This document shows, piece after piece, positions 1 through 7,909 of a stretch of DNA of 13,426 nucleotides. Origin of the DNA: Alphaproteobacteria bacterium (GTDB taxonomy: Bacteria; Pseudomonadota; Alphaproteobacteria; Micavibrionales; UBA2020); assembly GCA_029266795.1 (NCBI GenBank), contig JAQSWE010000032.1, positions 1 to 13,426 of the forward strand, given 5' to 3'. Position numbers and translations under genes: made by a program. Position 1 is the first letter of the stretch. The number at the start of each line of letters is the position of its first letter. The notes beneath the pieces were generated by a model. That model saw only the letters and a list, made by a program, of their open reading frames with translations. It did no database searches and was not told the origin of the DNA.

Positions 1-1
1 G

Positions 2-178
2 GGCCATGGCCCGCATATCCCCGCAACGCCCGCCGTGCTGTTGGCGCAGGGGCTGGTGCACAACACCATCACGAAGCGGGGCGCCATGCCCTGCATCGGC
101 ATGATCTCGCTGCAGCATTACATCGCAGGGTTAAACGGGTTGGATATCCGCACAATGGAAACCACTACACCCGCTTGA
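2..178 (+). CDS. 3' end of a saccharopine dehydrogenase-like oxidoreductase (5' partial)
   Basis: An open frame enters from the left edge and ends at TGA 176-178, leaving 58 visible residues. The pattern IPATPAVLLAQGLV, then RGAMPCIGMISL and GLNGLDI, resembles the extreme C-terminus of saccharopine-dehydrogenase-like NAD(P)-binding proteins, where a conserved GAMPC-type turn precedes a final helix. The Rossmann domain would lie outside the window, so the substrate cannot be told. The last 14 bp overlap the 3' end of the convergent DUF4166 gene. DUF4166 is known as a C-terminal partner of this oxidoreductase type, which supports the call. The frame and stop are seen directly; the family is from memory of short motifs and is moderately uncertain. 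Confidence 0.5.
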   Translation, partial: GHGPHIPATPAVLLAQGLVHNTITKRGAMPCIGMISLQHYIAGLNGLDIRTMETTTPA

Positions 179-821
179 AGACGCCCGTCTGGTAAAACGT
201 CTCGCCCAGCTGCGGATGCACCATCGAAATGGTGAAGCGGAAATCGCCATTGCCGAGGTCATCATGGATGACATGCGTGCGGCCGGGCGCGAGGAAATGC
301 GGCAGCGGCAATCGCCTCCCGAAGACCTCCCAGAAATAGCGCGTACTGACGAAGTGCAAAGAGCCGTTTTCAGGATAGACGTCGAGCACCATGCCGAAAC
401 CGGCGCCCACGCATTCCATCATCTGCCCCAGCTCATTCTCCCGCTTCACGGAAATCACGACATAGGGTTTTCGTTTGGGATAGAAATAAGTGCGCTGCCA
501 GCAGACGCCCGCATAGCCCTGCACCTTGATAAGCTCGACGCGCATAGGCACATTCTTCCCCTCATGAGGGGTCAGCGGGTTGCCGATGACACGCGTCAGG
601 TAGGCGAATAGCCGCCCCATGCGCGAGCAGCGGATTTCCTCCATCGCGCCGGAATAGACGATATTCGACCCCGGCAGCGGGTCCCGCTTGAATCGTTCCT
701 GGATATTCGGGTGCAGATCGCTCCAGCGGTCCTTCAAAAGCCGTCGCAACGACGACACCGGCACGGCGCAGGCTGCGGGCGTATCCGGTGTCAGGCTCAC
801 ATCTTCTGGCGCGTTCGGCAT
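165..821 (-). CDS. DUF4166 domain protein
   Basis: This 218-aa protein of unknown biochemical function matches the DUF4166 pattern nearly end to end. It has LHPNIQERF near residue 36, a YSGAMEEI stretch, the highly typical VIGNPLTPHEGKNVPMRVE near residues 78-96, then W-R-TYFY, and a C-terminal beta-rich half with FWEVFGRRLPLPHFLAPGR. There is no signal peptide or transmembrane segment, so it is probably cytoplasmic. I chose the ATG at 821; a TTG at 839 in the same frame would add six residues (MFFKAA) but has no visible ribosome binding site. Upstream it faces the ArsR-type gene across an AT-rich region. DUF4166 often occurs fused to saccharopine-dehydrogenase-like domains; here it is separate and convergent with a gene that looks like that partner. 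Confidence 0.8.
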   Translation of the reverse strand: MPNAPEDVSLTPDTPAACAVPVSSLRRLLKDRWSDLHPNIQERFKRDPLPGSNIVYSGAMEEIRCSRMGRLFAYLTRVIGNPLTPHEGKNVPMRVELIKVQGYAGVCWQRTYFYPKRKPYVVISVKRENELGQMMECVGAGFGMVLDVYPENGSLHFVSTRYFWEVFGRRLPLPHFLAPGRTHVIHDDLGNGDFRFTISMVHPQLGETFYQTGVFKRV

Positions 822-842
822 GGCGGCCTTGAAAAACAAGCA

Positions 843-869
843 TTGTCATGCTATATTTAGATATATAGC
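843..869 (+). promoter_or_regulatory. Candidate arsR-type promoter with operator between -35 and -10
   Basis: TTGTCA (843-848) matches five of six bases of the sigma70 -35 box. TATAGC (864-869) is a possible -10 at a short 15-bp spacing. The inverted repeat GCTATAT-N6-ATATAGC (850-869) fills the space between them. A palindrome in this position would suit autorepression by the downstream ArsR-type protein. The elements are seen in the sequence; promoter activity and binding are inference. Confidence 0.35.
850..869. repeat. Inverted repeat GCTATAT-N6-ATATAGC, possible ArsR operator
   Basis: Seven-base arms at 850-856 and 863-869 are perfect reverse complements around TTAGAT. The AT-rich, roughly 20-bp dyad lies between the divergent DUF4166 and ArsR-type genes. 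This size and composition fits the short palindromes bound by dimeric ArsR-family repressors. The repeat is certain; its role is inferred. Confidence 0.5.
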
Positions 870-883
870 TAATAACTAATTAT

Positions 884-895
884 GCCCGATCGGGC
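884..895. repeat. 12-bp perfect palindrome GCCCGATCGGGC
   Basis: A perfect self-complementary 12-mer sits in the untranslated region 40-50 bp before the ArsR-type start, just downstream of the AT-rich dyad. It could be a second protein-binding site or chance in a GC-rich genome. As a hairpin its loop would be too small without opening the central pairs. Confidence 0.4.
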
Positions 896-934
896 GATAT
901 TAGGCAACAGGCGGCGAAGGAGCGGTTGATTAAA

Positions 935-1249
935 ATGGAAAAAGTGTTCGAAGCCCTTTCCTCTGGCGTCCGCCGCCGCATCCTCGCCTACCTCTCCGCC
1001 ACATCGCTGACAGCCGGCGAAATCGCGTCGCGTTTCGACATTACCAAACCGTCACTGTCGAAACACCTCAGCATCCTTGAAAATGCGGGACTGGTGAAGG
1101 GCGAGAAAAAAGGCCAGTTCATTCATTACAGCCTCGTGCGTGAAAACCTCATCAACACGCTGAACGGTTTTGTGACCGAAGTCTGCCCCGTCGCGCGCCC
1201 CCTGAAAAAAGAGAGCCGCGCGCTCGCTGACAAGAAATCCGGCAAATAA
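935..1249 (+). CDS. ArsR-family winged-helix transcriptional repressor
   Basis: A 104-aa protein with the full ArsR/SdpR-type winged-helix fold. An N-terminal helix (FEALSSGVRRRILAYL, about residues 5-20) is followed by LTAGEIASRF, the recognition helix KPSLSKHLSILENAGLV (38-54) and the beta wing EKKGQFIHYSL (57-67). The ELCVCDL-type metal site of classical arsenic and cadmium sensors is absent and only Cys84 is present, so metal sensing is not supported. It more resembles autorepressor-type members. AAGGAG at 917-922 lies 12 nt from the ATG at 935 and 3 nt from an in-frame TTG at 926, so the start is uncertain by three residues. Its stop abuts the stop of the convergent export operon with no base between. 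It may repress itself, the DUF4166 gene, or the nearby exporter; only the first two have a candidate site next to them. Confidence 0.88.
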   Translation: MEKVFEALSSGVRRRILAYLSATSLTAGEIASRFDITKPSLSKHLSILENAGLVKGEKKGQFIHYSLVRENLINTLNGFVTEVCPVARPLKKESRALADKKSGK

Positions 1250-2650
1250 TTACTTTTTCGCTGACTGCGATTTCGGGTTGTTCACCCAGCCGCCACCCAG
1301 CGAGCGGTACAGGTCGATTTGCGCGTTCAGCAGTTCCAGCTTCACCGACGCATAATTGTCGTTGGTCGAGAGCAGGCTGCGCTCCGCCTCCAGCATCGTC
1401 TGGTAATCAACAGATCCGGCTTCGTACAGGCCGCGTGACAATTCATATGTCTTCTGCGCTTCCTTCACCGCATCCGCGAAATTCGCCTGCCGTGTTTTGG
1501 CAGCCTTCACCGCCGACAGCGCATTTTCGATCTCCTGCAACGACGTCAGCACGGTCAGGCGGTAGTTTTCTGCCAGTTCCAGCTCCCGCGCCGTCGCGCG
1601 GTCAACGCCCGCCGCAATGCGGCCACCGTTAAAGATGGGGGCGACCAGCGAGGCCAGCAGCGACAGCGAATTGGTGGCAGGATCGCCGAAGGGCGACACC
1701 GCAAGGCCGAGCCCTGCGCCGATATTCACGCTGGGGAAAAACGCCGCACGCGCCGCGGTGATATCGGCATTGGCGGCGATCATGTTCGCCTCCGCCGCCT
1801 TGATATCCGGGCGCTGCGTCAGGATGGAGGCCGGCTGCGTCAGCGGCACTTTCGGCGACGCAATGCCGGCGAGGCCCCAACCCTTGATCTTCATGTCCTG
1901 CGGCGCGCGGCCCAGCAGCACCGACAAGGCATTCTCCGTCGCATTCACCTGATTTTTCAGCGCGGCGACGGAGGCGCGCGAATTGGCAAGCTCCGTCTTC
2001 TGGCGCGATACGTCGATGGCCGAGGTCGATCCGGCATCGAAGCGCGCCTGCGCCACCTTCAGCACTTCGCCGATATTTTTCAGGTTGCGCTCCGCGATTC
2101 CCTGACGTTCGCGCAGGTTCAGCATCTGGAAGTAAATCTTGGCAACGTCCGACATCACGATCAGCGCGAGCGCATCATGGCTGTACTGGCTGTTGCGCAC
2201 CAATGCCTTGGCCGATTTCACGCCCGCGCGGTTCGCCCCGAACAGGTCGAGTTCATAGGAAATATCGATGCCCGCACGGCCGGACGACAGCCAGCCATCG
2301 GCGTTCGAGGCATTGCGGCGGGTTTCCGTACCGCCGGCGCTGGCCGAAGCATCCACGCTCGGCACGAGGAATGAATTGGCAATCTGCGCCGATGCGCGCG
2401 CCTGACGGATGCGGGCCAGAGACTGTTTGAGGTCGAGGTTCTGCGCCAGCGCCTCGGACATCAGCGCATCCAGTTCCGCGCTCTTGAAATTCCGCCACCA
2501 GTCCGCGTTGATCGTCGTTTCGCCCTCGACCACCTTGTCGCCCTTTTTCCAGCCGGCAGGTATGTTCGTGTCCGGCCGCACATAATCGGCGGTGATATCG
2601 CATGCGGTCAGGGTCGACAGCATAAGCAGGGCGGCGATGGTCTTTTTCAT
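1250..2650 (-). CDS. Outer membrane factor lipoprotein of a tripartite exporter (NodT/OprM type)
   Basis: A 466-aa TolC-like channel, the outer membrane exit duct for the MacA/MacB-like pair encoded just upstream. The start MKKTIAALLMLSTLTAC gives a lipoprotein signal with lipobox LTAC and modified Cys17. It is followed by the family's DYVRP motif, the WWRNFKSAELDALM stretch near residues 51-64, YELDLFG (132-138) and, in the second half, LTQRPDIKAAE. These are typical of the duplicated OEP domain. The ATG at 2650 lies 5 nt after the macB stop, with GGAG overlapping that stop region as ribosome binding site, so it is the third operon gene. The frame stays open far upstream (to 3268), but that part only shadows macB. 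Oddly, Asp is at lipoprotein position +2, which in enterobacteria retains lipoproteins in the inner membrane. Confidence 0.93.
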   Translation of the reverse strand: MKKTIAALLMLSTLTACDITADYVRPDTNIPAGWKKGDKVVEGETTINADWWRNFKSAELDALMSEALAQNLDLKQSLARIRQARASAQIANSFLVPSVDASASAGGTETRRNASNADGWLSSGRAGIDISYELDLFGANRAGVKSAKALVRNSQYSHDALALIVMSDVAKIYFQMLNLRERQGIAERNLKNIGEVLKVAQARFDAGSTSAIDVSRQKTELANSRASVAALKNQVNATENALSVLLGRAPQDMKIKGWGLAGIASPKVPLTQPASILTQRPDIKAAEANMIAANADITAARAAFFPSVNIGAGLGLAVSPFGDPATNSLSLLASLVAPIFNGGRIAAGVDRATARELELAENYRLTVLTSLQEIENALSAVKAAKTRQANFADAVKEAQKTYELSRGLYEAGSVDYQTMLEAERSLLSTNDNYASVKLELLNAQIDLYRSLGGGWVNNPKSQSAKK

Positions 2651-2655
2651 TTTTC

Positions 2656-4583
<1,928 letters not shown>

Positions 4584-4587
<4 letters not shown>

Positions 4588-5783
4588 AACCTGCCGCTCA
4601 TGTTGCGCATGCGGCGCGGCACGCCCGCCATCGGGTCGCCGCCCGCAGGGGCTTCCATCGTCACCTTGTCGCCTTCGGCCAAACCCTGCTTCACTTCCGC
4701 CATCGAGCGGTCCATCAACCCGACATGGATAATCTTTTCGGCACCCTTGCTGCCCGGCTGGCGCACGCGATAGGCGATGCCGCCATCCTTGTCTTCGCGC
4801 GGCGCACGCTTGCCGAGCGCGGAAATCGGCACCAGCGGTACGTTATTAGCGCGGCCCATGACGAAGAACATCTGCGTGCTCATGCCGCTCATCAACTGGC
4901 GGTCCTTGTTTTCGGCATCGACAAGCACGTTATACAGCACAACCTCGTTCACAACATCGGGCGTCGGCAAAATCTGGCGCACCTTGCCCGTCCATTTGCG
5001 GCCCTGCGCGCCGAGTGTGGTGAAATACACTTCCCCGCCTTCTTTCAGCCGCATCACATCGGCTTCGGCCACTTGCGCACGCACCGTCATGATATCGAGA
5101 TTCGCCAGCTGCACGACGCGCGGCGCGGATTGCGTGGCATTCAGCGTTTGCCCTTCCTTCGCATCGGCAATCACCACAGTACCCTCCATCGGGGCATAGA
5201 TTTTGGTGTAGCCTAAATTCGCCTTGTCGCCGTCGAGCGCCGATTGGGCTTCCTGCAGCTGCGCATCCAGCGCGTCGCGCTGCGCCTTCGCAATAATCAT
5301 AGCTGCCTCCGCGCTCTCGAACGCGTCCTGACTGACGGCTTTCGTCTCCACCAGTTTTTTCGTGCGGTCGAATTGCAGGCTGACCAGCGTCACCTGCGCA
5401 TCCTGCTGCGCGATCTGCGCGCGCAGGGTCTTGATACGCGCTTCGTCGGCCTGCACCTTGGCGTCATACAGCTTCGGGTCGATCTCGGCGATCAGCGTGT
5501 CTTTTTTCACGACATCGCCCAGTTCCACATTGATCTTCTTGATCTGGCCGGACACCTGCACGCCCACATCGACGAATTCTTTCGGCTCCAGCTTGCCCTG
5601 CGCGGTCACGACTTCCTCGATATCGCCGCGCGCGATCGTGACGACGGTGACGCGCGCCGCGGCATCTTCTTTTGCGCTGCGCTCTTTCCAGTATTTATAA
5701 CCGCCAAAGGACAGCGCACAGAGCACGGTCAGCGTGACGAACACCTTTGCAGGTTTGCGGATCGACGGTTTTTTCTGTGCCAT
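4584..5783 (-). CDS. macA: MacA-like periplasmic adaptor (membrane fusion protein)
   Basis: A 399-aa HlyD/RND-type adaptor that bridges the MacB-like ATPase and the outer membrane channel. An N-terminal membrane anchor lies at about residues 13-31. The first half of the lipoyl-like domain (VSGQIKKINVELGDVVKKDTLI) follows at about 77-98, then a long alpha-helical hairpin (about 107-195, rich in A, Q, K and E), the lipoyl return near YAPMEGTVV, and beta-barrel and membrane-proximal domains. I chose ATG 5783 (MAQKKPSIRK) because AAGG lies 4 nt upstream; an in-frame TTG at 5840 would add 19 residues with no good binding site. It is first in the three-gene operon and its stop overlaps the macB start. 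The C-terminus ends in an Arg/Met-rich tail (GVPRRMRNMSGRL). Confidence 0.93.
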
Positions 5784-5818
5784 ATCGCCTTGTCTCCGGT
5801 CATTCTGAAAAGCCACGC

Positions 5819-5834
5819 GCACCCGGACGGGTGC
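5819..5834. repeat. Inverted repeat GCACCCG-GA-CGGGTGC upstream of macA-like gene
   Basis: Seven-base perfect arms (5819-5825 and 5828-5834) flank GA, 36 bp before the macA-like ATG. The position fits an operator over or just after the transcription start, or a small hairpin in the leader mRNA. The repeat is seen directly; its role is inferred. Confidence 0.4.
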
Positions 5835-5856
5835 AGGCAAACGTTTGTATTCATTA

Positions 5857-5904
5857 AACGTGCCAAGCGGGGCGCGCTTACGCCTTATTAATATAACGTG
5901 CCAA
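5857..5904. repeat. 10-bp direct repeat AACGTGCCAA, two copies
   Basis: Exact copies lie at 5857-5866 and 5895-5904, 38 bp apart start to start. A related inverted TTGGCAA occurs at 5977-5983 beside the plus-strand promoter candidate. On the minus strand each copy reads TTGGCACGTT, so TTGGCA could serve as a -35-like element or a regulator half-site. Function is inferred. Confidence 0.4.
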
Positions 5905-5929
5905 TTCTTAATGTCCTGCGCATGACGAA

Positions 5930-5950
5930 ATCAATAATTAAGTCATTGAT
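5930..5950. repeat. Dyad ATCAAT-N9-ATTGAT
   Basis: Six-base arms at 5930-5935 and 5945-5950 are perfect reverse complements, roughly 22 bp upstream of the TTGACT candidate -35 box. The spacing of about two helical half-turns suits a dimeric regulator, but AT-rich DNA makes chance dyads common. Confidence 0.3.
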
Positions 5951-5971
5951 ATTATTTGGTAGTTATTTGTT

Positions 5972-6001
5972 TTGACTTGGCAATTCGTTATCAGGTAAAA
6001 A
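5972..6001 (+). promoter_or_regulatory. Candidate sigma70-type promoter for the 356-aa gene
   Basis: TTGACT (5972-5977, five of six consensus bases) is followed after 18 bp by TAAAAA (5996-6001). Transcription would start about 20-25 nt before the GAGGA ribosome binding site at 6026-6030, which lies 4 nt from ATG 6035. The -10 match is only fair. Confidence 0.4.
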
Positions 6002-6034
6002 TGATTTCCATATTTATCAAGGCTTGAGGATGAA

Positions 6035-7105
6035 ATGACGTTCCGCAATGACCAGCTTTTCTACGCCGCCATCTGGTGGGCTTCGGGCCTCGACGGCGCA
6101 TTAGCCTATACGGATAGTGTTTTCAAAGACTATGGCATGACGCCGGTCGCGCTGGAGCCGTCCACCAAGCGAAACAAGGAACATGACGACGTCCCCGTGA
6201 CGGAGCAGCAATTCCGCACCTATTTCGACGCGCTCTATGAAGGCCTGAAAAACGGCGTGGAGAAACCGGAACGCACGGGCGAGCCGGGCCACACGCATAT
6301 CGCGCTCGAACAGTCTTTCGGCACCTCCAGCGACCTGCCCATGTATCCCGACTTCCCCTATTCGGATGTGATTGAGATGGCGACAGCCGTGTCGGGTATT
6401 TCGCGCCACGCCCATGCGAAAGCGCATAAGGTTGAAATTCACGACACCGGCCATCTTTTCGTGACCAAGGAAGTGAACGGCCAGTACCGCTTCGTCGAAT
6501 TCGATTATCCGGGCAGCCCGCTGCTCGATTACATGGCGAAGCCGACCTTCACCAAGGATGACATGAAAGACACGAAACAGGTCGTGTGGGAAACCTTCTT
6601 CCGCGTCGTGCCGCTGGAGGAAGGCCAGAAATACCAGTCCGGCTGGATGAGCGTCGCCAACACCCGCGTCTTCCGCGAAAACACCGCGCGCGCAGGGCAA
6701 GCGCTCACGCTCGGCCATTATGAATCAAGCGTGCCGCTCGCCGAGCTGACCGACGCAGAAATTATCGCCGGCACCGAAAAAATCACCGGCAGCATGGCGG
6801 TCGACGCCGATGAATACACGGCAGGCTATGCCAGCGAGCGCAGCCAGTCGCAGGTAGAGGCAACCGAAAATCCCGGCATCGTGCGCCACCTGAAAGGCCC
6901 CGTGACGGTCATGGATGTGACGGAGAAAATGTCGCTGTTCACGGGCCTGAGCTTCGTGATCGCAAAACCGGGCGACAAAATTATTATCGAGCAGGAGGGT
7001 TATTCACCCCGTGTGATCCGCAAGGACAGCCTCGATACCGGCAAGGTGAAATTCATTCCCTTCAACCCCGAAAAGCCCCCGGGCGTGAAGCCGCCGCAGC
7101 CTTAA
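6035..7105 (+). CDS. Unrecognised 356-aa soluble protein
   Basis: I do not recognise this protein. The start ATG 6035 is well supported by GAGGA 4 nt upstream. It has no signal peptide or transmembrane segment. The N-terminus (MTFRNDQLFYAAIWWASGLD) is aromatic. The middle is acidic and rich in charged residues, with a His-rich patch SRHAHAKAHKVEIHDTGH near residues 123-140. A folded-looking region follows (PVTVMDVTEKMSLFTGLSF, then IAKPGDKIIIEQEGYSPRV), and the end is a proline-rich tail NPEKPPGVKPPQP. Codon use matches the neighbours, so recent transfer is not indicated. It stands alone on its strand between a divergent exporter operon and a convergent SGNH hydrolase, so context gives little help. 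The reading frame is convincing; function is unknown. Confidence 0.8.
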   Translation: MTFRNDQLFYAAIWWASGLDGALAYTDSVFKDYGMTPVALEPSTKRNKEHDDVPVTEQQFRTYFDALYEGLKNGVEKPERTGEPGHTHIALEQSFGTSSDLPMYPDFPYSDVIEMATAVSGISRHAHAKAHKVEIHDTGHLFVTKEVNGQYRFVEFDYPGSPLLDYMAKPTFTKDDMKDTKQVVWETFFRVVPLEEGQKYQSGWMSVANTRVFRENTARAGQALTLGHYESSVPLAELTDAEIIAGTEKITGSMAVDADEYTAGYASERSQSQVEATENPGIVRHLKGPVTVMDVTEKMSLFTGLSFVIAKPGDKIIIEQEGYSPRVIRKDSLDTGKVKFIPFNPEKPPGVKPPQP

Positions 7106-7113
7106 GCGGCGGC
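7090..7113. terminator. Hairpin GCCGCCGC-N8-GCGGCGGC over two convergent stop codons
   Basis: Perfect 8-bp GC-only arms (7090-7097 and 7106-7113) enclose AGCCTTAA. The loop contains both stop codons: TAA 7103-7105 of the plus-strand gene and, on the other strand, TAA from 7104-7102 of the SGNH gene. The stem would form in either transcript and could act as a shared bidirectional terminator or 3'-end stabiliser. No U-tract follows on either strand, so intrinsic termination is not proven. Confidence 0.45.
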
Positions 7114-7731
7114 GAGCAGGAACGGGTTCAGCTTTTCCGCGATGCGGCGGTGGCCGGTGGCGGTCGGGTGCAGACCGTCGAACAGCATGGTCTTCAGGTC
7201 ATCGCCCGCCCAGTCGCGCCAGATATCGGCGAAGAACAGTCCCTCCTCCTTCGCCACTTTTTCGATGATCGAATTGAACAGCTCGACGCGCGCCATGTTG
7301 TAGGATTTCTCCGTGTTCCATGGCAGCGGCTGCACCTTCGCTTCTTCGATGGGGTTGAGGCCGACGAACGCGACGTCTTGCGTGAATTTGCGCGCGATAC
7401 CGATCAGCTTGCCGATATGCCGCTCGAACTCGTCCTGCGTGAAGCGGTCCTTCTGCGCCGACATTGAAAAATGCGAGTCATTCATGCCGACGGCGAAGAC
7501 GATCAGGTTTTTATTGTCGGGGTTGAAGCGCGCGGCCATTTCCCCTTCGATGCGCATCAGCACATCGGCGGCGGTATCGCCCGGGATGCCAAGGTTATAG
7601 ACCAGCGTACGGTCGCCGCGCCCGTAAATGAATTGCTGGTCGAGCGAAGACCGGATGCGCTGCACCCAGCCGCCCTGCTCGTCCCACTCGCCATAGGCGA
7701 TGCTATCGCCGAAAAAATAGATGTCTTTCAT
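7102..7731 (-). CDS. SGNH/GDSL-family hydrolase
   Basis: A 209-aa esterase/lipase-type hydrolase of the SGNH fold. The four signature blocks are intact: FFGDSIAYG with nucleophile Ser10, NLGIPGDT (46-53) with the block II glycine, GMND (82-85) with oxyanion Asn84, and DGLHPTATGH with catalytic Asp185 and His188. The length is normal for single-domain members. There is no signal peptide, so it is likely cytoplasmic, unlike TesA-type periplasmic enzymes. Substrates in this family range from acyl esters to acetylated sugars, and the sequence does not decide. The ATG at 7731 has only a weak upstream purine stretch. The gene is convergent with the 356-aa gene, sharing the four bases TTAA, and divergent from the Nudix operon. 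Confidence 0.92.
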   Translation of the reverse strand: MKDIYFFGDSIAYGEWDEQGGWVQRIRSSLDQQFIYGRGDRTLVYNLGIPGDTAADVLMRIEGEMAARFNPDNKNLIVFAVGMNDSHFSMSAQKDRFTQDEFERHIGKLIGIARKFTQDVAFVGLNPIEEAKVQPLPWNTEKSYNMARVELFNSIIEKVAKEEGLFFADIWRDWAGDDLKTMLFDGLHPTATGHRRIAEKLNPFLLAAA

Positions 7732-7909
7732 GTGCCCGTCCGTTTCAGGGAGATTCCAGCATATCCGGGTGATCTTTGAAAGGGGTTAGGTGAAATCATT
7801 AGGGAAACTGGATGGGGCTGCAACTTGCGTAAAACCCGCCTGCACAGTAGTCTCGCAGCAGCATCCAAAGACGATTAAAAACCCGCCCCGCTTTCAACCA
7901 GAGGCCATG
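7732..7909. other. Divergent intergenic region with foldable leader before the Nudix operon
   Basis: This 178-bp region carries the promoters of the SGNH gene (minus) and the Nudix-led operon (plus). I see no strong promoter hexamer pair. It includes the stem at 7810-7866, and two copies of AAAACCCGCC at 7831-7840 and 7878-7887. An in-frame GTG at 7790 with AAGGGG upstream could extend the Nudix protein by 40 residues, but that extension looks unlike the family. Confidence 0.5.
7810..7866 (+). repeat. Long imperfect stem in the leader of the Nudix-led operon
   Basis: GGATGGGGCTGC (7810-7821) can pair with GCAGCAGCATCC (7855-7866). This gives two 5-bp helices separated by two opposed purine pairs (G/G and G/A) and closes a 33-nt loop. 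It lies 44-100 nt before the Nudix start. It may be a cis-regulatory RNA or chance pairing. I could not match it to a known riboswitch class; cobalamin-like features are incomplete. Confidence 0.3.

Larger units (their letters stand above)
5784..6034. other. AT-rich divergent control region between macA-like and an unknown gene
   Basis: This 251-bp stretch has no supported gene and is clearly richer in A/T than its surroundings. It must carry the promoters of the minus-strand export operon and of the plus-strand 356-aa gene. It holds a GCACCCG/CGGGTGC inverted repeat, a 10-bp direct repeat AACGTGCCAA, an ATCAAT-N9-ATTGAT dyad and a TTGACT-based promoter candidate, each listed separately. No copy of the ATATAGC dyad found before the ArsR-type gene is seen here. 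Confidence 0.7.

Noticed and set aside
7785..7900. Possible cobalamin riboswitch or tRNA-like/tmRNA segment
   Set aside because: Fragments such as AGGGAAACTGGATGGGGCTGC recall cobalamin leaders and the region ends in CAACCA, but the conserved cobalamin core and a tRNA acceptor/T-arm pairing could not be built.
7790..7909. 40-residue N-terminal extension of the Nudix protein from GTG 7790
   Set aside because: A purine-rich stretch precedes the GTG, but the extension overlaps the foldable leader and is unlike the family. The start at 7910 gives the usual NudF length.
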